A DNA stretch of 64,000 bases, taken from the NCBI GenBank assembly GCA_016840095.1, contig JAEOSZ010000095.1, forward strand, positions 46,060 to 110,059, in the 5' to 3' direction. Position numbers and translations under genes: made by a program. Shown here piece by piece: positions 35,252 to 43,284 of this stretch. The notes under the pieces are model-generated. The model was not told the origin of the DNA, ran no database searches, and worked only from the letters and a program-made list of their open reading frames with translations. Position 1 is the first letter of the stretch, and each line of letters begins with the position of its first letter. This stretch comes from Candidatus Heimdallarchaeota archaeon. GTDB taxonomy: Archaea; Asgardarchaeota; Heimdallarchaeia; Heimdallarchaeales; Heimdallarchaeaceae.

Positions 35252-35485
35252 TTAGTTAACACAGATCATAGTCATAGAATTCTTTACTCCTTCTACGATT
35301 ATGTTATTGTTCAAAACTTGATTTTTTAGTTCATCCATTGTATCAAATTCAATCTTAACTATTAAATCATATATGCCATAGACTGCATAAACTTCTGTTA
35401 CTTCGACCATATCTTTGAGTCCTTCCTGTACTTTCTCTAACATACCTGATTGGACGTTTAGAAGGATGTAAGCTGCTTGTGTCAT
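35252..35485 (-). CDS. Stand-alone Lrp/AsnC RAM-domain protein
   Basis: About 77 residues from ATG at 35485. It is the ligand-binding RAM domain of Lrp/AsnC regulators without the DNA-binding part: AAYILLNVQSG, then VTEVYAVYGIYDLIVKIE, and VKNSMTMICV. Such single-domain proteins form octamers or decamers, bind amino acids, and may modulate full-length Lrp proteins. An AAGGAG lies 12 bases upstream of the chosen ATG. It ends three bases from the convergent Orc1/Cdc6 gene. Confidence 0.88.
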   Translation of the reverse strand: MTQAAYILLNVQSGMLEKVQEGLKDMVEVTEVYAVYGIYDLIVKIEFDTMDELKNQVLNNNIIVEGVKNSMTMICVN

Positions 35486-35558
35486 TTTTATGGTATACTC
35501 CTTTTGAACTGTTAGTTGCGAATGCATTTAAAAAAACTAACATACAGACATACCAATA

Positions 35559-35577
35559 AAAAAAAAGAAAAAAAGGT
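35559..35577 (-). terminator. T-rich terminator after the RING-like gene
   Basis: On the minus strand two runs of T separated by a C follow the stop of the RING-like gene directly, typical of archaeal intrinsic termination. Confidence 0.5.
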
Positions 35578-35580
35578 GAA

Positions 35581-36861
35581 TTATTGTTGTTGAATCTTTA
35601 ATCTCACTTTACATGCTGGGCAGGTTCCATTTCCTACTACCCACTGGTAAAGATGATTTTTGTGAAATGCTATATCGCATGAAGGACATCGTATAATATT
35701 CTCCTTGTTGGTTATTGTTTGCATACAAATTGAGCAAGCAACTGTAACAGCTTCATTTGTAACTAAATCGTAATTTATATCAGTACTCTTAAAATTAATT
35801 TTGTATGAATGATTTGGAGAATACTCAACCTTGTTCCTATTTAGTTCGAATTCTGATGAATTTCTAGCTCTTTTGCGTTTATAAGCCTTAAATACACTGA
35901 AAGATCCGATTATGTAGAGAATACATACAATTGTATAGATTAGTGGTTTAAAATTAAATGGTGGAGAATAGATATACGTATACTCTTCTTCAATTGTCCA
36001 TAAAAATGGCCAGTGTGAATGGTGATAATCGATAGGGATTTGATAGATGTCTTTTGAGCCAATATTAAGAAAAACTCTAGCAATATTTTCTGTTTGTATG
36101 TGATCATAATACATCCGAATCTGAATTTCATTTTCTAAATCATAACCTGAAAAGTTGAAGTTTATTTCATACCATTCACCTTCGTATACTCCTTCATCAA
36201 CATACATTTCTAATTCAGAAACATCGCTTACTGCAAAATTATCCAACATAGTTTCAACAGTATCTTGATTGGAATCTACAAGGTTAACTGTGTAATTGTC
36301 AGGATCTAAATATCTACTATTTAATATGAAGCAGAGTTTGTTAATGCTGTAATAGTATTCATAGAATCTTTCAACGCTGAAATAGTATTGTTGTTCCAAT
36401 TGTATGTTGAGTGAATAAGACCAAAGTGGATATATATCCAAAGTTGTTAAATCAAAGACACATTCCTCTATGTATAGTGAGCTTGTTCTAATTCTTACTA
36501 TTCCATTGATAGCTTCAATACTAGTAAAATGATGAGTTGTAGTATCTCCATGATTTATTAACCAGCTATCATAGATTATGTCATCTGAGTCTCGTACTAG
36601 TTCAACCATTAAGCCATTGTATGGGCCTTGAAGAGTGTTTCCCCAAGATGATACAGTAATATTAAACTCAAAAATCTCTCCTTCGATATGTAAGAAGTAT
36701 TCACTCTTGTTCATTTCTGAACTTACTTGTAATTTGTATGTCTTATCCACGGCTTCAACAAAGAATTCATTATTAGAATTCAATCCTTTTACTAAATATA
36801 GGGATGTAAATATTATTGAAAAGCAAACAAAAAAAAGAATAAGAGTCTTTGATTTTCCCAT
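35581..36861 (-). CDS. Transmembrane protein with cytosolic RING-like finger
   Basis: About 426 residues from ATG at 36861, supported by AGGTGA six bases upstream. An N-terminal signal anchor precedes an extracellular beta-rich domain of about 280 residues with NxS/T sequons. One membrane helix (LIYTIVCILYIIGSFSVF) and a basic stretch follow. The cytosolic tail ends with a cysteine/histidine cluster: CSIC, then CPSC, FHKNHLYQW and CPAC. The spacing fits a RING-H2-like cross-brace, the fold of E3 ubiquitin ligases, which Asgard genomes can encode. No ubiquitin, E1 or E2 gene lies in the window. It follows a VWA gene at four bases and is surely co-transcribed with it. Confidence 0.72.
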   Translation of the reverse strand: MGKSKTLILFFVCFSIIFTSLYLVKGLNSNNEFFVEAVDKTYKLQVSSEMNKSEYFLHIEGEIFEFNITVSSWGNTLQGPYNGLMVELVRDSDDIIYDSWLINHGDTTTHHFTSIEAINGIVRIRTSSLYIEECVFDLTTLDIYPLWSYSLNIQLEQQYYFSVERFYEYYYSINKLCFILNSRYLDPDNYTVNLVDSNQDTVETMLDNFAVSDVSELEMYVDEGVYEGEWYEINFNFSGYDLENEIQIRMYYDHIQTENIARVFLNIGSKDIYQIPIDYHHSHWPFLWTIEEEYTYIYSPPFNFKPLIYTIVCILYIIGSFSVFKAYKRKRARNSSEFELNRNKVEYSPNHSYKINFKSTDINYDLVTNEAVTVACSICMQTITNKENIIRCPSCDIAFHKNHLYQWVVGNGTCPACKVRLKIQQQ

Positions 36862-36865
36862 CAAA

Positions 36866-38953
36866 TCACCTCTTTTTCTGTTTATAAAACCCAAGTAAAG
36901 CTGCTAATCCAAGAACTGCTATAGCTACTGGCCATGATAAACCCTCAGTTTGATAATAGTGTTCATATGGTGTATATTCCGATTCATAAGTAAACCCTAC
37001 TTCAATCTGTCCAGTATGGTAGTCAGCAACAACTAGCATTAAGTATTCCTCTTCAGCCAATTCAACAGAGGCATATTTCTTGGATAGGTATTCCAAAGAC
37101 GATGCGTTGAAAACATAGATTCCAGTTTGAACTTCTTTAGAATCAGCATAAAATTGACGATTTTCTTCATCTTGGAATCGATTATCTATTCTGTATAGAT
37201 ATACATCATTATAATCTATCGCTACAGTGAAAGTTTCCTTGAATTCTACAGTTTCTGGGATAACATTGGCAATGATCACACTTACACATCCTGAAGCGAT
37301 AAGCGATACTTTTACAGTATGTTCAGCTGGAACAATTAATGAATCAACTTGAGAATCAATTTTATTTATTAAAATCGTTGAACTATCTATATCTGCTGCC
37401 ATTATATCGTAGAAGTCATGGCTATCGCTAAATATAATTCCATAAGAATCATCATTTGAAGCACCTGTTAGGCGCAATATCACTTGTTGATTTGGCATAA
37501 GAGTTATCTCTTTTTTACTAGAAACAGGTATGATGGAATATTCATAACTGCTAGAAAGATCTACTATTTGTTCTTCTGAAAAAATTTCGTTTCCAATCCA
37601 ATCCTTTGTATATATTTTATAGTATAGGTTTTGATCTTGATAGTCGTATGCTAGTGATAAACAGTAAGAATCATTGAATAAAGATGTTGCATTTGAAATG
37701 GTCCAAAATGGAGTATTATCAAATTTGTAATATATTTCTACAAATGGTATGCCAGTTACATCCTTTACCTCACTCATAATGGTGACAAATTTTTCATCGG
37801 TTAGAAAGTCTTCACTGAAGTAAATCCAAGTATCAATTTCAGGAGGAATCTCATCTAGAAGAACTACAAATTCTCTCGCAAAAAATTCTCTGACTCCTGG
37901 GTCAATTTCATAAGTTAGATTTGCTATGATTTTGAAATCTAATTCAATTGAATACAGTACTATTAACTCTCCAATTAAGTCTGGAATATCTTCAGTTTGA
38001 GGATATTCAGTTCCAATTTCGATGTATGTACCACCAGTTATATCAGCTCCTGGTATTAATTCTCCTCTAGTAATCTCTTGAGCTGTACTAGATCCACCAC
38101 TTGCCATTATAGGACAGAGAATAAAATTTTCTGCTGCATACTGTCCATATAATTCTATAAGATCACTATTGAATCTTATTAATGATCCACTATTATTTGG
38201 TTCATCAGTAATTACAATAACTAACTTAACTGCATTTAATCTCCACTCAAGATAGTTCTTAGCACAATACAAAGCATCACCCCAGGGCTCTTGACCACCT
38301 GAAGTTCCTCTATTAGAAAGGACATCGACAATAACTGAAATATCTGAAGTTAGATGAGTAATCAAACTATTTGATATCAATGGATTATACAAAGGATCTC
38401 CTCCAAAGAGTATCAATCCAACACGAAGGTCAGGAACTTCAGCTTTAATCTCATCAACAACATTGATTAGCTCCTCTATTAGAGCGTCTATCTCATCGTT
38501 CATCGATCCAGATTGATCAAGAACAATAGCAAGATCAAGAGCTTCAGAAGCTGTTCCTCCCTCTGTTACTGTTACAATTGTTTTTTCATCAGTTATCCAT
38601 GATTCTCCAGCTGCCAATGAATCCTTTGAAAATAAAGTTGGATCCAGAACTGCACCATAGCCATTTGTTTCTGTAGAAACCTCCAATAAATTCATTTCTT
38701 GATCTGAAATGTTTGTGATATTGAAGCTAGCAGAGAAAGAATCACCAGGTCGTACACTTGGAATGTTATCCTCTCTTTGAGAAGGCAAGTTAGTTATCAT
38801 TTCAATTGAAATGTTATCTGTTGCACTTGTTATATTAGTCTCTAAAGGACTTGTTTCATTTAAAAAAAACTCAGTTTTAGAATGTGCTTGAATGCTAGGA
38901 AGAATCATAGCAACCAGCACAAAAGTCAAAATAATCTTTCCTTTTATTTTCAT
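36866..38953 (-). CDS. Secreted von Willebrand factor A domain protein, membrane-anchored
   Basis: About 695 residues from ATG at 38953, the start of a clear signal peptide; upstream in-frame codons add a charged leader. An N-terminal beta domain is followed by the VWA domain, whose metal-binding MIDAS motif DQSGSMN is intact, with GTSGGQEPWGDAL and VIVITDEPNN supplying the other ligands. More Ig-like strands and a C-terminal helix with a KQKKR tail complete it. VWA domains bind protein ligands through a metal ion. The gene leads a two-gene operon with the RING-like membrane protein, suggesting the two proteins meet at the cell surface. Confidence 0.88.
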   Translation of the reverse strand: MKIKGKIILTFVLVAMILPSIQAHSKTEFFLNETSPLETNITSATDNISIEMITNLPSQREDNIPSVRPGDSFSASFNITNISDQEMNLLEVSTETNGYGAVLDPTLFSKDSLAAGESWITDEKTIVTVTEGGTASEALDLAIVLDQSGSMNDEIDALIEELINVVDEIKAEVPDLRVGLILFGGDPLYNPLISNSLITHLTSDISVIVDVLSNRGTSGGQEPWGDALYCAKNYLEWRLNAVKLVIVITDEPNNSGSLIRFNSDLIELYGQYAAENFILCPIMASGGSSTAQEITRGELIPGADITGGTYIEIGTEYPQTEDIPDLIGELIVLYSIELDFKIIANLTYEIDPGVREFFAREFVVLLDEIPPEIDTWIYFSEDFLTDEKFVTIMSEVKDVTGIPFVEIYYKFDNTPFWTISNATSLFNDSYCLSLAYDYQDQNLYYKIYTKDWIGNEIFSEEQIVDLSSSYEYSIIPVSSKKEITLMPNQQVILRLTGASNDDSYGIIFSDSHDFYDIMAADIDSSTILINKIDSQVDSLIVPAEHTVKVSLIASGCVSVIIANVIPETVEFKETFTVAIDYNDVYLYRIDNRFQDEENRQFYADSKEVQTGIYVFNASSLEYLSKKYASVELAEEEYLMLVVADYHTGQIEVGFTYESEYTPYEHYYQTEGLSWPVAIAVLGLAALLGFYKQKKR

Positions 38954-39088
38954 TTGTATCAATATATCATTATTCTGAGATATTAATAAATGTTTCTCAT
39001 GTGGCTGTTTTTGCCTTTCTAATTCACCCTTATAAAGAGATATCAAAATTCCGATATGTTTATATAGTTCTTTTGTATTTTTTACTTA

Positions 39089-39481
39089 ATGTCAGAAAAA
39101 CACTTCGAAAAAATGATTAGTTTACTTGAGGACATTAGTAGTAGGTTGAAGAGAATTGAAGACAAATTAGGTGATGAAGTAGCAGTTCAATCTGGTGTTT
39201 CTGCTTTAGATATACTCTCTAAATCTGCTCTTGATTCTGGTATTAAGATAAACAAATCACACATCAAAACCTATTTCACTGTTCAAAAGATTGGTAAAGC
39301 TACTTGTAAAGAAGTCGCAGAAGTTACAGGTAGAGCTTTCAATCTAGAATCTAGATATCTTGTAGCATTATTTAATGAAGGATTTTTAGATAGAGAAAGA
39401 GTCCCAATTCAAAAACCAAGTAAAGATAATCCTGCTGGTCGAGGTACTGAAGTAAGATATTTTGTTAAGGAGAGGAAATAA
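39089..39481 (+). CDS. Coiled-coil winged-helix protein of a ParA operon
   Basis: A 130-residue protein. Residues 1-30 form a coiled coil (FEKMISLLEDISSRLKRIEDKL). Residues 55-120 fit a winged helix: YFTVQKIGKATCKEVAEVTG, SRYLVALFNEGFLDRERV and a basic wing. It ends right where the ParA-like ATPase gene begins, with no gap, so the two are co-translated. In ParA systems the partner binding DNA or cargo is usually encoded beside the ATPase, and this protein is a good candidate. It is not a recognisable ParB. The function is inferred from context. Confidence 0.7.
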   Translation: MSEKHFEKMISLLEDISSRLKRIEDKLGDEVAVQSGVSALDILSKSALDSGIKINKSHIKTYFTVQKIGKATCKEVAEVTGRAFNLESRYLVALFNEGFLDRERVPIQKPSKDNPAGRGTEVRYFVKERK

Positions 39482-40246
39482 ATGAAAACAATTAGTGTAC
39501 ATAGTTATAAAGGTGGAACTGGTAAAACAACCTTTCTACTCAATATTGCTGGGTTACTTGCTAAGGAAGGAGCTAAGACTATTGCAGTTGATTATGATCT
39601 GAGAGCTCCATCTTTTCAATCCTATTTCAAAGTGGAAAATCCATTATATTTGTCAGATTATCTTCTAGAAGGTGCTTCTGAATCTGAAATTATCTTTCCT
39701 TGCATAGCAAGTAATGGTATTAAATTGGATCTAATATTCTCTTCGATGGAATTTCTCAAACAACATTCACAACAAAGGGACAAATTATCAAGAGATGATT
39801 CAAAATATCTAACTAAGCTATTTCAATTGCAAAGTAATTTATCTGAAAAATATGATTATATGTTACTAGATACGATTCCTGGTTTCTTTTACCGTTCGAT
39901 TGATTCAATGATGGTTTCGGATATCATAATTGTAATTGCTACACCCAGTGTTTCGAATATTTTGGGATTGAATGAGTTAACAGATAATATCTATGCTATG
40001 TTGAAAGAAGACACAAAGATGATTTTATTGATTAATAAGATAGATGAAGAAGGAATTGAAGCAGATAAGGAACTTTTTGAAAAAAGTTTATCAACGCTTA
40101 AGAGAATAGGTAAAGAAAAATTCTCTTCTGTGCTTGAAATACCATATTTAAACATTTTGAGCGAAAGAATATACGCATTTGAAGATGAAATTCCAGAAGA
40201 GTTTATGAAAGCAATAAAAGAAATAATGAATCTAATGAAAGGGTAA
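39482..40246 (+). CDS. ParA/MinD-like ATPase
   Basis: A 254-residue SIMIBI ATPase with the deviant Walker A motif SYKGGTGKTTFLLNIA, the A' strand TIAVDYDLRAPS, and Walker B DYMLLDTIPGF. The C-terminal part includes MILLINKIDEEG, also typical. Such ATPases dimerise on ATP and position DNA, protein clusters or surface machines. It starts immediately after the stop of the coiled-coil winged-helix gene and ends two bases before a membrane-protein gene, so the three form one compact operon. The cargo is unknown; a membrane-bound assembly is more likely than a plasmid because the third gene encodes a transmembrane protein. Confidence 0.9.
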   Translation: MKTISVHSYKGGTGKTTFLLNIAGLLAKEGAKTIAVDYDLRAPSFQSYFKVENPLYLSDYLLEGASESEIIFPCIASNGIKLDLIFSSMEFLKQHSQQRDKLSRDDSKYLTKLFQLQSNLSEKYDYMLLDTIPGFFYRSIDSMMVSDIIIVIATPSVSNILGLNELTDNIYAMLKEDTKMILLINKIDEEGIEADKELFEKSLSTLKRIGKEKFSSVLEIPYLNILSERIYAFEDEIPEEFMKAIKEIMNLMKG

Positions 40247-40248
40247 AA

Positions 40249-41622
40249 ATGGCTGAAAGTAAAAAAGCAATTGGAAATGGAGAGCTAGAAAAAATACGCG
40301 ATTATCTTCAAGATTCAAAGAAAAACATAGACCGATTAAAAAAAGGTAAGAAACCTAGAAGAAAATTGCGTTTCGTAATTGCTGAACACAAATTTGCTTT
40401 TACATTGCTTTCTCTCATGCTGATGACAACTCCTTTCATTCCCTTAATGCTTCCAGGAGAACCTCCACCGATTTATCAACCTCCAAACTATGAATCTGTT
40501 GAACTAACTGTAGGTCTAATTGATTCCAATTTTACAGACCAAGATGGTTATCCAGTCTACGAAAAAACAGAAGCAAATACTTCTTCTGAGCTAATAATAT
40601 TGTCTTCTTTGACAAATTCTATGCTTTTACAAGCAGGATATTTACCTGAAAATGAGGAAATATACAGCAAGATTTCACTGATTCAGGACATTCTTATTAA
40701 TAGAACTTTTAGAGACGTTGAAAATCTTGATGAAAACCTAACTATCACCGAACAAATTATTGGATTGTATACTTTAGTTCAAGCTTACTTTTCTCTACAG
40801 GGAACTAACCATTCTTTTAGCTCCTCTATTATTGGTGCTGCTTATGCTACTTTGATTAACAATTATTTTGATTACAATGAAAAATTACTCTTTCAACCTA
40901 CTACTAACAGTAGTTATTTTATTGATCAAGCACTAGTTGTTTGGTTATTAACAACTTATCAGTTAGTGTTTGATGAGGATTATATTTATCATACTGTTTA
41001 TCCTGCTGATTATTATGTTGATTATCTTCTTGACTCAATTTTTCTCAATTTCGTAAATTATACAAACAACATTTTTTACAGTGAATATAATGTTACTTCA
41101 GGTGAAAAAGCTGTTGTAGCTAATTCTTTGGATCTTTCGTTCCTATCTGTTGGATTATCTAGAATTGAGAAACTACGACATTATTATTTCTATTATAGTA
41201 GTTATTATGTCCATCAAAAGGTAGTAAATGATTTTATTGATGAAAACTGGATTGTTCATGAAACGTACAAGAGCGATGATATTCGAGTATTAAAGAATCA
41301 AGCATATTTTGCTCTAAGTTCATATCTGATGAGTTTGAACACTCTCGGATCTGAACTAGTAAACTCTACAAAGCTGAATTATCTGGCTGGAGATGGATTT
41401 TATCAAGATTTAACTGATTATAAAATAACTGCTGAATCATGTTTATATGGACTATTAATTTTCGCAAGTAATGAATGGTCAAAGATACAGATTGAAAGAG
41501 AATATAGAGATGATATACCAACAGAATATACTTATCCTTCACTGTTTTGGAGTCTTCTAGCAACTCTTTTCCTTGCAATAGTGGTGCATAGAAAAACAAA
41601 GAAGAGAAAAAATTCATGGTGA
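40249..41622 (+). CDS. Two-helix membrane protein of the ParA operon
   Basis: A 457-residue protein. A basic cytosolic segment (residues 1-45, with KKGKKPRRKLR) precedes one membrane helix (FAFTLLSLMLMTTPFIPLML) and an external domain of about 350 residues. That domain is built of repeated helices with many NxS/T sequons and resembles an alpha/alpha-toroid in its helix spacing. A second helix (LLATLFLAIVVH) and a basic tail close the protein. It is the last gene of the winged-helix/ParA operon. Both termini should be cytosolic and could meet the ATPase. Its 3' end overlaps the convergent tRNA gene by a few bases. No family is recognised. Confidence 0.68.
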   Translation: MAESKKAIGNGELEKIRDYLQDSKKNIDRLKKGKKPRRKLRFVIAEHKFAFTLLSLMLMTTPFIPLMLPGEPPPIYQPPNYESVELTVGLIDSNFTDQDGYPVYEKTEANTSSELIILSSLTNSMLLQAGYLPENEEIYSKISLIQDILINRTFRDVENLDENLTITEQIIGLYTLVQAYFSLQGTNHSFSSSIIGAAYATLINNYFDYNEKLLFQPTTNSSYFIDQALVVWLLTTYQLVFDEDYIYHTVYPADYYVDYLLDSIFLNFVNYTNNIFYSEYNVTSGEKAVVANSLDLSFLSVGLSRIEKLRHYYFYYSSYYVHQKVVNDFIDENWIVHETYKSDDIRVLKNQAYFALSSYLMSLNTLGSELVNSTKLNYLAGDGFYQDLTDYKITAESCLYGLLIFASNEWSKIQIEREYRDDIPTEYTYPSLFWSLLATLFLAIVVHRKTKKRKNSW

Positions 41623-41754
41623 CCAGGAGGGGATTTGAACCCCCGATCACATCCATGATAGCTTGAGGGAAACTTCCTATCAAGTCCCCAAGGATGTATC
41701 ATACCATTCAAGATAGAAGGGCCTCAACCCTTCTATTAGCTTGACTACCTGGTC
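41617..41754 (-). tRNA. tRNA-Pro(GGG) with two introns
   Basis: A full cloverleaf can be built on the minus strand: acceptor GACCAGG pairing CCTGGTC, T arm GGGGG-TTCAAAT-CCCCT, discriminator A and encoded CCA. The anticodon stem CATCC/GGATG holds loop TTGGGG, so the anticodon is GGG at 41687-41689. A 30-base intron sits after position 37 (41656-41685), where TTGATAG and CTATCA pair. A second insert of 31 bases (about 41712-41742) interrupts the D arm; TCAAG/CTTGA and ATAGAAGGG/CCCTTCTAT flank it. Removing both leaves 74 bases with D arm GTC-TTGAATGGTAT-GAT. The D-arm junction is uncertain by up to two bases because TC is repeated on both sides. Confidence 0.85.
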
Positions 41755-41833
41755 TACCGTTGAGCTATGTTTTGTTTCAAAGATACAAATTTAAAGCTTT
41801 TCTATCTTAAGACTTTAAGTTCACTAGTAAGAA

Positions 41834-42361
41834 TTAATAATTTCTTGCTATCAAATCTGCAACCAGTTCTAGAGCTTTTGAGTCTTCATCCTTCCAGCTA
41901 ATTTCCTTTTTAACTGTTTCATATCCAATAAAACCTATTGGATTGGAATCTTTTAAGATAGGAACTGCAAGTATGCTTTTTACTCCTTGAAAGTTCATCA
42001 ATTCTATCATTGATTGAGCTTCTTCTGATAATTCGTTAATTGTATCAATTTGAACTACTTTACGTTGTTCAAACAAAACTTGTTTGTAATAGGGAAACAA
42101 GTCCGTTGGAATATTCTGTTGTTCATCTTTAACTGAAGGGATTTTCTTTCTACACCATTCATGAGTGTTACTAGCTATCAAATAGTCATTTTCATCTTTT
42201 TCGAAGAAGTAGATATAAACTCTATCAGCAGTACTAAACCTTCCAAGTTCTTCAATCCAATTATGCATTTTCTGATCTAAAGTAAGTTTCATCATCTCTG
42301 TATTCATAAGTTTGCTAGAGAAACTTCTTAGTTTTTTAGATAGTAAAGAGTTTTTATCCAT
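41834..42361 (-). CDS. GAF domain protein
   Basis: A 175-residue soluble protein consisting of one GAF domain after a short helical lead. Marks are FSTADRVYIYFFEKDENDYLIAS, the helix before FQGVKSILAVPILKDSNPIGFIGYE, and the closing amphipathic helix WKDEDSKALELVADLI. GAF domains bind small ligands such as cyclic nucleotides or chromophores, or sense redox. No output domain is attached, and no cysteine suitable for a bilin is obvious. The gene lies between the tRNA and a divergent creatininase gene. Confidence 0.87.
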   Translation of the reverse strand: MDKNSLLSKKLRSFSSKLMNTEMMKLTLDQKMHNWIEELGRFSTADRVYIYFFEKDENDYLIASNTHEWCRKKIPSVKDEQQNIPTDLFPYYKQVLFEQRKVVQIDTINELSEEAQSMIELMNFQGVKSILAVPILKDSNPIGFIGYETVKKEISWKDEDSKALELVADLIARNY

Positions 42362-42472
42362 TAGATGTTCAAAACAACTATACTAATTTTAAATTCTTAA
42401 ATCTTTAGTGGAAACAGAAAATCTAATAATCTTATTAAAATGATTTAAAAATAAGAAAGATTCCATTGAATT

Positions 42473-43213
42473 ATGAAAAATAATAGATTTCTATTACACG
42501 AGTTATCATGGCAAGATATTTCCAAAATAGATAAAGACAAAACAATAATTCTTTTACCAATTGGAAGTACTGAACAACATGGTCCTCAAAATCCAATAGG
42601 AACAGATTTTCTAATAGCTGAACACATTGCTCGAAAAACTGCAGAAATATCACCTCTGACATATTGCTTACCAACAATTCCCATAGGAGTCGCTTCTCAT
42701 CATCGTAATTTTCCAGGGACTCTATGGGTTTCTCATGAAGTGTTTGAGGAATATGTTACTGAAGTCCTAAACTCTTTACATTATCATGGTTTTGATAAGG
42801 TTATAGTTGTAAATGGGCATGGAGGAAATACATCTTCAATATCAAATGCAATATCATATTGTAACGATACTTTGGAAATGACCTGCATTCTCTTTGAATG
42901 GTGGAAAGATCAATCACTAATAGGCTCAATATTTGATGGTCTTTCTTGTGGACATGCTGATGCTGTTGAAACATCAGTTATTTTTGCTGCAAGACCTGAT
43001 TTGGTTCAATCTGATAAGTTTGATTCTCTAACTTCAGCTTCTAAATGGGGAAGAGAAATTGGAGGATTATATCTGTCATCTAGAACAGATCAATTCACTT
43101 CCTCTGGAATTGCAGGATCAGTAGAAGGGATTTCTCAGGAAAAAGGACAAAAACTACTAGAAAAAACTGTTTATCTACTAGAAAAAGCTATAAAAGAGAT
43201 ATCTAAATCATAA
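42473..43213 (+). CDS. Creatininase family amidohydrolase
   Basis: A 246-residue metal enzyme of the creatininase fold. Family marks are LLPIGSTEQHGPQNPIGTD (E, H and D metal ligands), VASHHRNFPGTLWVS, VVNGHGGNTSS and the later acidic ligand in HADAVETS. Members include creatinine amidohydrolase and deformylases of coenzyme or pyrimidine pathways such as MftE and ArfB. Archaeal members often act as 2-amino-5-formylamino-6-ribosylaminopyrimidinone deformylase in riboflavin/F420 synthesis. That role is possible here but cannot be decided from sequence. It is a stand-alone gene. Confidence 0.87.
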   Translation: MKNNRFLLHELSWQDISKIDKDKTIILLPIGSTEQHGPQNPIGTDFLIAEHIARKTAEISPLTYCLPTIPIGVASHHRNFPGTLWVSHEVFEEYVTEVLNSLHYHGFDKVIVVNGHGGNTSSISNAISYCNDTLEMTCILFEWWKDQSLIGSIFDGLSCGHADAVETSVIFAARPDLVQSDKFDSLTSASKWGREIGGLYLSSRTDQFTSSGIAGSVEGISQEKGQKLLEKTVYLLEKAIKEISKS

Positions 43214-43284
43214 ATCAGAGAAATGATTTTTAAATCAACAGAGAAAATATTATAAACACCTAAACTATGAAGTGATTGTTCATA

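Noticed and set aside
41749..41769. D-arm-like string AGCTCAACGGTAGA on the minus strand just ahead of the tRNA-Pro
   Set aside because: It looks like the start of another tRNA, but no matching acceptor strand, anticodon arm or T arm exists for it; the only T arm pairs with GACCAGG downstream.
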